A stretch of DNA of 64,000 bases from the NCBI GenBank assembly GCA_020073705.1, contig JAIQES010000001.1:90903-154902 (forward strand), read 5' to 3'. Positions 39,030 to 46,259 of this stretch are shown here, piece by piece. Source of the stretch: Terriglobia bacterium. GTDB lineage: Bacteria > Acidobacteriota > Terriglobia > Acidiferrales > UBA7541. Each line of letters opens with the position of its first letter. Position 1 is the stretch's first letter. The translations under genes were made by a program, and so were the position numbers. The notes beneath the pieces are model-generated. The model was not told where the DNA came from and ran no database searches. It saw nothing but the letters and a program-made list of their open reading frames with translations.

Positions 39030-40487
39030 TCAACCTTTGACGACGCCCATCGGCCGCAGGCGGGCAACTCGTCGCGCCAGGCCCGCCTGGTGCACCACAT
39101 TGACGACCGCGTCCACATCCTTGTACGCCTCGGGAATTTCTTCCAGGACGCTGTCACGCGTTTCCGAACGCAGAATAATTCCCCGGTCAGCAAGCTTCTG
39201 CGTTTCGATCCTCGCGTCACGGCCTCTCTTCGCCGCCGTGCGCGACATCGCGCGCCCCGCGCCGTGACACACGGTACCGAAGGTCTCTTCCATTGCGCGC
39301 GCGGTTCCCACGAGCACGTAACTCGCCGTGCCCATCGATCCTGGAATGAACACAGGCTGCCCGGTAGTGCTGTATGCGCGCGGAATGCCCGGTGTACCTG
39401 CCGGAAAAGAGCGCGTCGCACCTTTGCGGTGCACCAGGACTTCCACCTCGGGCGATTGCTCTCCGCCATCCACATGATGCCGCTCGCGCTTCGCCATATT
39501 GTGCGCCACGTCGTACACGACTCGCAGTGTTGCCCCCGCGCCGAGCACTTTCGCAAATGCGCCCCGCACCGCATGTGTGATCGCGTGGCGATTCGCCCAG
39601 GCAAAATTCGCCGCCGCCGCCATGGCCGCCAAGTACCCGTCGCCTTCCGGAGAGTTGGTAGGAACGCATGCCAACTGCCGGTCCGGCATCGTGATGCCGT
39701 ACTTACGCATCGCTCCGTCCATTGTCTTCAAATAGTCCGTGCATACTTGATGGCCGAGGCCGCGCGAGCCGCAATGGATCAACACGACGACCTGGTCTTG
39801 CTTGAGGCCAAACCCCGCCGCAGCCTCCGCCTCAAAGATTTTTTCGACGTATTGCACTTCGAGGAAGTGATTTCCGCTACCGAGCGTCCCGAGCTGTGTG
39901 CGCCCGCGTTGCTTCGCCCGGTTGGAAACTCCATTCGGGTCCGCGCCCTCCAAGCAGCCTGTTTCTTCGCAAAATTCAACGTCCGCAGGTGCGCCGATTC
40001 CGCGCTCGATCATCCAATGCGCGCCTTGTTCCAGAACGCGGACGAGGTCCGTGTAATCAAGCGGCAGCGGCCCTTCGGAACCCGTGCCCGCCGGCACGTC
40101 GCGGAACAATTGATTCACCAGTTCGCGGAGGTGCGGCGTCACGTCTTCGCGCAGGAGCGGGCTTGCCAGCAGCCGCACTCCGCAGTTGATGTCGAACCCC
40201 ACGCCGCCGGGCGACACAACGCCCTCGGTAATATCCGTTGCTGCCACACCGCCGATCGGGAACCCGTATCCCTGGTGAATGTCGGGCATGGCCAGTGACC
40301 GGCCGACGATTCCGGGCAGGAACGCCACGTTCATGGCCTGCTCAATGGAGAGGTCGCGCACAATTTGCTCCAGCAATGCGCGGTCCGCATAAATCAGAGC
40401 GTCCGTGCGCATGCCCGGCTTGAGCGAACGCGGCACCAGCCAGCGATATTCATCCAGCTGCTTCAATTGGCTGAATTCAATTCCCAA
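39030..40487 (-). CDS. rtcB: RNA 3'-phosphate/5'-OH ligase RtcB
   Basis: 485 residues, the size of the family. Manganese/zinc ligands and active site: VGFDINCGVRLL (Asp, Cys), GTLGSGNHFLEVQ (His), VVLIHCGSRGLGHQV (His), YDVAHNMAKRE (His), and the guanylylated histidine in TVCHGAGRAMSRTAAKR. It joins RNA 2',3'-cyclic phosphate or 3'-phosphate ends to 5'-OH ends using GTP, in RNA repair or tRNA splicing. No archease, RtcA or RtcR gene is adjacent. The ATG at 40487 lies upstream of the tRNA-Pro gene on the opposite strand. Confidence 0.96.
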   Translation of the reverse strand: MGIEFSQLKQLDEYRWLVPRSLKPGMRTDALIYADRALLEQIVRDLSIEQAMNVAFLPGIVGRSLAMPDIHQGYGFPIGGVAATDITEGVVSPGGVGFDINCGVRLLASPLLREDVTPHLRELVNQLFRDVPAGTGSEGPLPLDYTDLVRVLEQGAHWMIERGIGAPADVEFCEETGCLEGADPNGVSNRAKQRGRTQLGTLGSGNHFLEVQYVEKIFEAEAAAGFGLKQDQVVVLIHCGSRGLGHQVCTDYLKTMDGAMRKYGITMPDRQLACVPTNSPEGDGYLAAMAAAANFAWANRHAITHAVRGAFAKVLGAGATLRVVYDVAHNMAKRERHHVDGGEQSPEVEVLVHRKGATRSFPAGTPGIPRAYSTTGQPVFIPGSMGTASYVLVGTARAMEETFGTVCHGAGRAMSRTAAKRGRDARIETQKLADRGIILRSETRDSVLEEIPEAYKDVDAVVNVVHQAGLARRVARLRPMGVVKG

Positions 40488-40644
40488 GTGGTGCCCTCTC
40501 GGTGCCCCTTATGCGTCAACGATTATAGTCGCATGTTGAGTTGTGCGCCTGCAGCAACTCAGCCGGACTCTATGCTCAAACTCCGAGCTATGCTATTCTG
40601 AATCTTCCATTCGGGGTGTCTTTCCGCGCCCGAGTGCCTACTGT

Positions 40645-40722
40645 CGGGGCGTAGCGCAGCCTGGCTAGCGCGCCTGGTTCGGGACCAGGAGGCCGGTGGT
40701 TCAAATCCACTCGCCCCGACCA
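40645..40722 (+). tRNA. tRNA-Pro (anticodon CGG)
   Basis: Full cloverleaf: acceptor CGGGGCG pairs with CGCCCCG, the D arm lies in GCGCAGCCTGGCTAGCGC, the anticodon stem is CCTGG/CCAGG around loop TTCGGGA (anticodon CGG, reads CCG), and the T arm is GGTGG-TTCAAAT-CCACT. The 3' CCA is encoded. Its 3' half is also the left copy of a 194-bp direct repeat, so the gene appears to be the integration site of the island to its right. Confidence 0.96.
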
Positions 40723-40879
40723 TTTATTTTCAATGAGATATGCCGTTGAGCGTGGGCCGAAACTCGGCCCCCTGGTTTCAGTCCAGGTGACCGAGCACGA
40801 AAAGACGCGAAAAATAAGGAATTCTAGCGGCTGAGACTTTGTCTGATCTGTAACAAAAACATCTACAGTCCATTCCCGA
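40686..40879. repeat. left direct repeat (attL-like), starts in tRNA-Pro
   Basis: These 194 bases match 52832-53025 without gaps at 157 positions. The match begins in the anticodon stem of tRNA-Pro, passes through the whole T arm and acceptor 3' strand, and continues 157 bp past the CCA. Direct repeats that begin in a tRNA 3' half are typical borders of integrated elements. The imperfect identity suggests an old event. Confidence 0.75.
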
Positions 40880-41177
40880 TGCAGGATGGGCGACCCGAAT
40901 CTTGCTGGATCTGCTAGAAATTGTAGTCGGATGGCAGCTAGGTGAGCTGCTACGGAGACGTTCCATCTCCTGATCCCTTCCCGCCCAATCTGCCACTTCT
41001 CTTCCGGAGTTCGTTCGACTCGCGATTTCCTGCCCATTTTGCCCCCTGTTGCGAGGCCCTGATTCCACCTGGGTAGGCTGTCTAGCCTTAGAGGGGAGCA
41101 ATGCAAACTCTTGAACAGGGGGACAAGACCGAGGCAAGCAGAGCCAGTTGTTTGGAATGCTAATTAAGAGATACACT

Positions 41178-41201
41178 CTTTGTTCAGCTGACTGAACAAA
41201 G
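41178..41201. promoter_or_regulatory. operator O1 upstream of the XRE/S24-like regulator
   Basis: A perfect 10-bp inverted repeat CTTTGTTCAG-CTGA-CTGAACAAAG lies 56 bp before the regulator start at 41258. Its core TTCAGCTGACTGAACAAA recurs with one change at 42513-42530. The size and spacing fit a dimeric HTH repressor site, most simply for the adjacent regulator. Confidence 0.7.
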
Positions 41202-41257
41202 CGAGTGCTTGAGGCTTGTCTTATCCAGGGCTCGCACAAGAGGGAAATCCGATACCT

Positions 41258-42106
41258 ATGCAACTCAAAGTCTGCTTGCCGATAAAAGCGACGGCTGGAG
41301 AATATCTCAAGGTTGTGCGCGAACGCTTGCAACTTGGCCTCCGTCAGGTGCAAGACGTAAGTGCGCTCATTGCTGCGGAGGAAGCCAACGATGAGTTTTA
41401 TATCTCTGCCGCCAGACTCACTCAGATCGAGAATGAAGAATCGATTCCAAGTGTATATAAGCTCTTCAGCTTGTGTTGCGTCTACGGGCTCGATTTGCAC
41501 GATGTCTTGTGCAAGTATGGGCTGAATGCGAATCGTGTCCATTCCTACAGAGCTAGGCTTCTGCCTGAAGTCACGCGGCTAGCACCCGCGGAGATATACG
41601 GCGTCGACGACAAAGTGACAATCCCAGTAAGGCTGGACCCGAGCTTCCGTTGGGAAACAACACAGTTGGTTAACCGAATGGTGGCTCTCTGGGGAGAGAT
41701 ACCAGCAGCATTCTTGCTTAATTGCACACAACGTCGTCACGCCTATGGTTTTGTGGGCCTGACTGACAGGACAATGTTTCCTATACTTCATCCCGGGGCA
41801 CTCGTGATGATTGACCCTGAGCGCCGACGTGTAACGCGGGACGGCTGGAAAAGTGAGTCAGATCGCCCTATTTACTTTATAGAGTTGCGGGAAGGATATC
41901 GGTGCGCGTGGTGCCAAGTAGAGGGTTCCCAGCTGACGTTGATCCCGCATGCTACATCGAACGTGCCGGTGCAAACCTTCAGTCTAACCAGTGAGGCCGA
42001 GGTTGTCGGCCAGGTTGTAGGAGTGGCGATGAGATTGGTTCCCCCCAATTCGTCAAGCTCGGAGCTTGGATCAAAACCTCCAGCGCAAAGTGAACCTGTG
42101 AAATAA
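41258..42106 (+). CDS. XRE regulator with S24/LexA-like C-terminal domain lacking cleavage residues
   Basis: 282 residues from the ATG at 41258. Residues 10-80 form an extended XRE helix-turn-helix (GEYLKVVRERLQLGLRQVQDVSALIAAEEANDEFYISAARLTQIENEESIPSVYKLFSLCCVYGLDL). The C-terminal 150 residues look like the S24 fold of CI/LexA repressors: RTMFPILHPGALVMIDPERRRV, YFIELREGYRCAWCQVEGSQLTLIPHA, EAEVVGQVVGVAMRL. The usual Ser of the GDSM motif is Thr (RTM), and no Lys stands at the second catalytic position, so self-cleavage is unlikely and a ligand-sensing role is possible. Operator O1 lies upstream. The 3' end overlaps a gene on the other strand by 128 bp. Confidence 0.75.
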   Translation: MQLKVCLPIKATAGEYLKVVRERLQLGLRQVQDVSALIAAEEANDEFYISAARLTQIENEESIPSVYKLFSLCCVYGLDLHDVLCKYGLNANRVHSYRARLLPEVTRLAPAEIYGVDDKVTIPVRLDPSFRWETTQLVNRMVALWGEIPAAFLLNCTQRRHAYGFVGLTDRTMFPILHPGALVMIDPERRRVTRDGWKSESDRPIYFIELREGYRCAWCQVEGSQLTLIPHATSNVPVQTFSLTSEAEVVGQVVGVAMRLVPPNSSSSELGSKPPAQSEPVK

Positions 42107-42476
42107 AGAATTTGCGTGTCAGTGGCGAGCATCCCGCAGGAATCATTTCGTTAAAAGGTGCCATTTCTAGCCACAGCTTCGCTACCCCAAGCCCATTCTC
42201 ACCCAACGAGGAAAAGTGTTTCCGCAACGCGCTGCACATATCCGGTAGTCGTAAATTCAGCACTGATTCGAAAACGCGCCGATGAGTATCGGTGAGAGCT
42301 GCGTGTACTATTTCCATAGATGCAACTGTGGCCCACCCCTCATGCAGATAATGGCCCGTGTAGGGATCTCTCAACGACGTTATGAAAACGAGTTGCGCGA
42401 GTGGATCATCTAGCGACTCAAGCGCACGGCTTAAGTAACGATCCAGAAGATTTTCCGCTGACATTGAGTTGGGCAT
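41979..42476 (-). CDS. unknown helical protein, 165 aa, convergent with the regulator gene
   Basis: The product is soluble and helical: AENLLDRYLSRALESLDDPLAQLVFITSLRDPYTGHYLHEGWATVASMEIVHAALTDTHRRVFESVLNL, then LRKHFSSLGENGLGVAKLWLEMAPFNEMIPAGCSPLTRKFF. Amino-acid composition is that of a real protein and the frame is free of stops outside the overlapped part too. No family is recognised. GAGGTAAAG lies before the ATG at 42476. Its last 128 bp overlap the end of the regulator gene tail to tail. Operator O2 lies just upstream, so it may belong to the same regulon. Confidence 0.65.
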   Translation of the reverse strand: MPNSMSAENLLDRYLSRALESLDDPLAQLVFITSLRDPYTGHYLHEGWATVASMEIVHAALTDTHRRVFESVLNLRLPDMCSALRKHFSSLGENGLGVAKLWLEMAPFNEMIPAGCSPLTRKFFISQVHFALEVLIQAPSLTNWGEPISSPLLQPGRQPRPHWLD

Positions 42477-42512
42477 TATGGCGCTTTACCTCAACAAGTA
42501 CAAATCGGCATT

Positions 42513-42530
42513 TTCAGCGGACTGAACAAA
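42513..42530. promoter_or_regulatory. operator O2 in the divergent gap before the small peptide gene
   Basis: TTCAGCGGACTGAACAAA matches 17 of 18 bases of operator O1 (41183-41200), though the flanking arm is less complete. It lies between the divergent starts at 42476 (minus) and 42606 (plus), so one regulator could control both the unknown helical protein and the peptide/membrane genes. Confidence 0.65.
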
Positions 42531-42605
42531 ATCAGATAGCGCAATCGATTATTCCAGCTTTCGCCTACAGTGCGCATCGCACTCACCTTTCCAGGAGGTA
42601 ACGCC

Positions 42606-42662
42606 ATGCGCCCAATGATCAGTCCACTACCGCCGCCCTGGCCCCCTGCATCGAGGGACTAA
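42606..42662 (+). CDS. tiny proline-rich peptide gene, 18 aa
   Basis: The reading frame encodes MRPMISPLPPPWPPASRD. A near-perfect Shine-Dalgarno AGGAGGT (42594-42600) stands at ideal spacing, operator O2 is 76 bp upstream, and a strong GC hairpin begins 13 bp after the stop. Seven of 18 residues are proline, including PPP and WPP, which are known to stall ribosomes. It could be a secreted or signalling peptide, or a leader peptide controlling the downstream membrane genes. No family is recognised. Confidence 0.5.
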   Translation: MRPMISPLPPPWPPASRD

Positions 42663-42675
42663 CGGCTTAGGATTG

Positions 42676-42697
42676 AAGGGGGGCCTTGTCCCCCCTT
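42676..42697 (+). terminator. strong GC hairpin after the peptide gene
   Basis: The stem AAGGGGGG/CCCCCCTT has 8 perfect pairs and a 6-nt loop (CCTTGT). The following bases (TCAAAA) are not a T-run. The loop contains the only early start candidate (TTG, 42686) of the next gene, so the hairpin could end transcription or hide that start. It fits an attenuator between the peptide and membrane genes. Confidence 0.6.
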
Positions 42698-43489
42698 TCA
42701 AAACCGCAAGATTATAGTACAATCAGCGTCGCTGTGTCAGTCGCATCCTATTTGATCTTCTTTCTTGGTCTTGCCCTAGAGGTGCTCGTTGTCTATCGAC
42801 TTCTTAAGGGGGTGTCTTGGCGCCGATACCCTTTTTTCTTTTGCTATGTCGTTTATCTCGTCGCTCTGAGCATAGCTCAGTTTGGCATCTTGTCTTACAT
42901 ACCTGTCCTCTACGCGAAGGTGTACTGGTACAGTGAGGATGTAAGTATGTTTCTTTATTTTTTCGTGATCTGGGAAGTGTTTCGCCATGTATTTTCCAAG
43001 TCCTCCGTTTTGCATGAAATCGTTTTGAGAGGATTTATGCCCGGTGTTCTCGGGATAATCGTCTCCTTGGCGGCTATTTCCTGGGGTGCTGCGAACTACG
43101 AAACATCGCACTCTGTATTGTTCGCGTCAGAACGCATATTGGGTTTCTGCCAAGCCTCCTTGATCTTGGCCATTTTACTCTTGGCACGATATTACAATTT
43201 GCATCTCGGACGAAACTTATGGGGAGTTGCAGTCGGATGCGGGCTATTTAGCTCCTTTTCGATAGTCAATTTCGCGCTAATTGATCTGGCTCCTTCTTTC
43301 TTTCCATATTGGCAACTGTTAACCCCGTTTGGCTTCATCTCCATGCTGGGTATGTGGACATGGGCAACATGGAATTATTCGCCCAATCAAGTTGTCACGG
43401 ACGGCACGTTCGATCAGAGCGACATTGAGCGATGGTCAGAGAACTGGAGCCGGGCATTGACGGTGATTCGAAGGGTTATCCATCCATGA
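42686..43489 (+). CDS. polytopic membrane protein (about 7 helices), unknown function
   Basis: Hydrophobic helices are evident at SVASYLIFFLGLALEVLVVY, YPFFFCYVVYLVALSIAQFGIL, VSMFLYFFVIWEVF, GFMPGVLGIIVSLAAISWG, CQASLILAILLLA, WGVAVGCGLFSSFSIVNFALI and LLTPFGFISMLGMWTW. No transporter or enzyme motif is recognised. The start is uncertain: TTG 42686 is inside a hairpin loop, and GTG 42734 is the next option. The stop overlaps the next gene's start (ATGA). GC is markedly lower than in the surrounding chromosome (25 of 60 bases at 42901-42960). Confidence 0.7.
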   Translation: MSPLSKPQDYSTISVAVSVASYLIFFLGLALEVLVVYRLLKGVSWRRYPFFFCYVVYLVALSIAQFGILSYIPVLYAKVYWYSEDVSMFLYFFVIWEVFRHVFSKSSVLHEIVLRGFMPGVLGIIVSLAAISWGAANYETSHSVLFASERILGFCQASLILAILLLARYYNLHLGRNLWGVAVGCGLFSSFSIVNFALIDLAPSFFPYWQLLTPFGFISMLGMWTWATWNYSPNQVVTDGTFDQSDIERWSENWSRALTVIRRVIHP

Positions 43490-44064
43490 GCCACATCGCA
43501 ATTTTCGTCTTCGCGACCATAGGGCTTTTGCTGTTTCTTGTGTTCCTAAGAATAGCGATACAAGGAGTCCCCAAAGCCGAGCCGTCATCCCGCGCTATAT
43601 CGGCAGTGGGGCAAATAGTCACCTTGCAGGGGTTGTCCTTCAAGGGCACAGAGCAACTTTTGGAGCCCACGGAATACCGGTTGCTAAGATCAACACCTGA
43701 ACTTTCCCAAGTGGCAAAATCGTTCCGAAAAGAACGAAAAGCGCTGGTACTACTGTGGATTTCTTTGCTTCAGCAGGATGTGAAAAGCCTATGGCGCTTT
43801 CGGCGCTTTCTCGTCCGCACTGGCGTTCCGGCAACACTCAGTGAGGAGGCGGAGATTTTCGGTACTGCTATTTTGGCGATCATAGTTCTTAATTTCCTGT
43901 ATGTTTTTGTCTGCGTGTTTGGTCCATTCGCATTCTCGGATACGACTCGAAGCATTCGAAGCCTCGTCGAGCGAGTTTCTTGCGCCTCAGCTCTCATATT
44001 GGAGCGGCTGCCACAAAGCGGCTGGCCCGAACTCGAACGCAATTGGCTGAAGAGTCTCGGATAG
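43486..44064 (+). CDS. membrane protein with terminal helices, 192 aa, unknown function
   Basis: The ATG at 43486 overlaps the stop of the 7-helix protein gene (ATGA), so the two are translationally coupled and probably act together. One helix lies at the N-terminus (IAIFVFATIGLLLFLVFLRIAI) and one near residue 140 (FGTAILAIIVLNFLYVFVCVFGPF). Between them is a basic cytosolic segment of about 100 residues (RSTPELSQVAKSFRKERKALVLLWISLLQQDVKSLWRFRRFLV). No family is recognised. Confidence 0.7.
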   Translation: MSHIAIFVFATIGLLLFLVFLRIAIQGVPKAEPSSRAISAVGQIVTLQGLSFKGTEQLLEPTEYRLLRSTPELSQVAKSFRKERKALVLLWISLLQQDVKSLWRFRRFLVRTGVPATLSEEAEIFGTAILAIIVLNFLYVFVCVFGPFAFSDTTRSIRSLVERVSCASALILERLPQSGWPELERNWLKSLG

Positions 44065-44127
44065 TCGAATTCATCGCACGTCATCGATTTCGTTCGGTTC
44101 AAAGGCTTTTCGGGATGAGGTCCGCGA

Positions 44128-44772
44128 GTGGCAATCAAGATCCGCGCTGCGACTCGGGATGATGCCGACTTTTTGGCTCAGGCGATGCTGTCGGCCTCGC
44201 GAGGACATCTGGGACGTGGCATCTGGGATCTCATTGTGGACACAGACGAAGCGAGTCGTCTCGAATACCTGAGGCTACTGGCAGTAGCCGAACCGCTATC
44301 GCCGTATCATTACAAGAGCCATCTCATAGCTGAAGTCGATGGTCATCCCTCGGCAACGCTATCTGGTTTCGACATGCGCAACAGCGGGTTGGCAGTTGTC
44401 GGCCAGGCAATGGCAAACGTCCAGAAAGACCTCGGTTGGACCGAAGCCGATCTTGCGGCATTGCGGCAGCGGCTAGTTCCAGCGTGGACCTGCTTCCTGC
44501 CGGAAATAGGCGCAGATTGGCGAATCGATAATGTCGCAACCATCCTCGAATACCGACGCCGCGGATTGGCCAATATGTTGGTGAATGAGATGATCCAGGA
44601 AGGAATTAACTGCAAGTGTAAGCTCGCGCAGATCGAAATTCTAATTGGCAATGACGCAGCACAGGCAACGTATGAAAAACTGGGATTTAGGGTTTTTGAC
44701 GAGAAGCGTTCTGTAGAATTCGCCGCCGTTCTAGATGCGCCTGGCCTTCGCCGGCTGGTCCGCGAGCTCTAG
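44128..44772 (+). CDS. GNAT-family N-acetyltransferase, 214 aa
   Basis: GNAT fold: IRAATRDDADFLAQAMLSASRGHLGRGIWDLIVD at the N-terminus, then the acetyl-CoA site VATILEYRRRGLANMLVNEMIQEG (R-R-x-G-L-A) and the final strand/helix IEILIGNDAAQATYEKLGFRVFDEKRS. The central insert around residues 70-120 is longer than in minimal GNATs. The start is GTG with GAGG upstream. Substrate unknown. It lies 63 bp after the membrane pair on the same strand and may be co-transcribed. Confidence 0.85.
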   Translation: MAIKIRAATRDDADFLAQAMLSASRGHLGRGIWDLIVDTDEASRLEYLRLLAVAEPLSPYHYKSHLIAEVDGHPSATLSGFDMRNSGLAVVGQAMANVQKDLGWTEADLAALRQRLVPAWTCFLPEIGADWRIDNVATILEYRRRGLANMLVNEMIQEGINCKCKLAQIEILIGNDAAQATYEKLGFRVFDEKRSVEFAAVLDAPGLRRLVREL

Positions 44773-45113
44773 CAGGTGTTGCACAACTCTTGTTGCCAAA
44801 TGGAATCAATGACTCAGCTGGGGTTATGAAATCCGCTCCAAAATCCGGAGTCATAGATTCATTCCTAAGAGCGACTGGCCCGCGGGCGGGTCTCCCACGT
44901 CAACGTGAGTACGCGTTCAACACTGGCACTGTTGGTGTGGCGCGGTATTCCGGGGTGGGGTTCACGCAGCAGCCTGTCGAGCCACTGATCCGCCCAGACT
45001 TTTCATACCCCTCTTGACGTGAATAATAATCAAAACTGTTCATAGTTATGGTATAAGATCGCAAGCTAATTTCTCGGGGTTATAGATTCCTCATACGCGT
45101 CACGGTATTATCT
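44773..45113. other. intergenic region, no gene seen (341 bp)
   Basis: No reading frame with coding character is visible. The right part is A/T-rich (ATAATAATCAAAACTGTTCA region, TATAAG at about 45053) and probably contains the promoter for the AAA+ regulator. No sigma54 -24/-12 element was found. Confidence 0.4.
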
Positions 45114-46061
45114 ATGGAATGGGATCAACAGAAGGCACCAGAACTGGCGTTAGGAGGACTCATTGGCGTTTCTGCCGGACTGCAGCGTGTCTTTAGCCTT
45201 CTAAGAAGTGTAAGTTCTCACAGTTATCCTCTCCTAATTCTCGGAGAAAGTGGAACAGGCAAGGAAGCGGCCGCTCGTGTAATTCACTCGCTAGGCCAGC
45301 ACAAAGATAAACCTTTTGTCACCATTGATTGTGGATCGTTAGCGCCCGCGTTGATCGAGTCAGTACTCTTTGGGTATGAAAGGAGTGCTTTTACGGAGGC
45401 TTCTCAGGTGAAGCCGGGGCTGCTCTACGCTGCAGACCATGGAACTATCCTCCTAGATGAGATCGATGAACTCCCTTCTTATCTCCAAGCAAAACTGCTG
45501 CGGGTCTTTCAGGAAGAGGAGTTCAGGCCCATCAGTTCGACGCATCACAAGTCGTTGAACGCGAGAATCATCGCTGCTACGCATCGTGACCTTATAGCAC
45601 AAGTAAAGGCAGGATCATTTCGAGAAGATCTTTATTTTCGATTGAACGTTGTCCAGATCAACATGCCTCCTCTCCGAGAAAGGAAAACTGACATTCCGCT
45701 TCTGGTCGATTTTTTTATTGGAAAACACACCGAAGGAGAATCTCAGATTGAATTTTCCGAGGCGGCTCTCAAACACCTTTTCGCTTACGACTGGCCGGGG
45801 AACGTTCGAGAACTCGAGAACGCCGTGCGACGCGGACTCGCCTTAGCGTCAGGTCCGAAAGTCGAAGTCGCAGACCTCGGCTTGGATTTCTGTGAAGACG
45901 CGTTAAATAGAAATGAGCCACTTCCGTTGAATGAGTTCGAACGAAGCGCGATTCTCAGTGCCCTTCACGAAACTCAAGGGGACAAGATTTCCGCGGCGCG
46001 CGTTCTGGGCATTGGCAAGAGTACGCTTTATAGAAGGCTGAAGTACTATGGATTCTGGTAA
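45114..46061 (+). CDS. bacterial enhancer-binding-type AAA+/Fis regulator with altered GAFTGA loop
   Basis: 315 residues with only two domains. AAA+ core: Walker A LILGESGTGKEAAARVIH, Walker B GTILLDEIDELPSYLQAKLLRVFQEEEF, sensor region ARIIAATHRDLIAQVKAGSFREDLYFRLNVVQINMPPLRERKTDIPLL, and the arginine finger/sensor II region WPGNVRELENAVRRGL. C-terminal Fis-type HTH: ERSAILSALHETQGDKISAARVLGIGKSTLYRRLKYYGFW. The GAFTGA loop that contacts sigma54 reads SAFTEA. No receiver, GAF or PAS domain is present, so control is by expression or partner proteins. It precedes the TonB receptor gene on the same strand. Confidence 0.88.
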   Translation: MEWDQQKAPELALGGLIGVSAGLQRVFSLLRSVSSHSYPLLILGESGTGKEAAARVIHSLGQHKDKPFVTIDCGSLAPALIESVLFGYERSAFTEASQVKPGLLYAADHGTILLDEIDELPSYLQAKLLRVFQEEEFRPISSTHHKSLNARIIAATHRDLIAQVKAGSFREDLYFRLNVVQINMPPLRERKTDIPLLVDFFIGKHTEGESQIEFSEAALKHLFAYDWPGNVRELENAVRRGLALASGPKVEVADLGLDFCEDALNRNEPLPLNEFERSAILSALHETQGDKISAARVLGIGKSTLYRRLKYYGFW

Positions 46062-46259
46062 AATATTTACCTGCCGTGTGCGTTCTCACCAGGTTCTTCC
46101 TTGATGGGGAAAATACCGCCTGACCAATCTAGGACCAATGAAGTGGTTAGTTTCGGCGGGAAAATTCCATGCGGCCGCCGGAGAGAATCCGGAGTCGTAT
46201 ATCGGCCGGCGCTGCCAAGTTTGCGGCCATCAAGATTGGAAGGGAGGACAGCGTCTGTT

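Noticed and set aside
40588..41106. Minus-strand reading frame with the sequence VDLNHRPPGPEPGALAR
   Set aside because: This is the well-known false translation of the antisense strand of a tRNA gene; it covers the tRNA-Pro at 40645-40722.
40778..41542. 254-codon minus-strand frame overlapping the XRE/S24-like regulator
   Set aside because: Opposes the recognisable HTH domain and runs into the tRNA-flanking repeat; no domain of its own.
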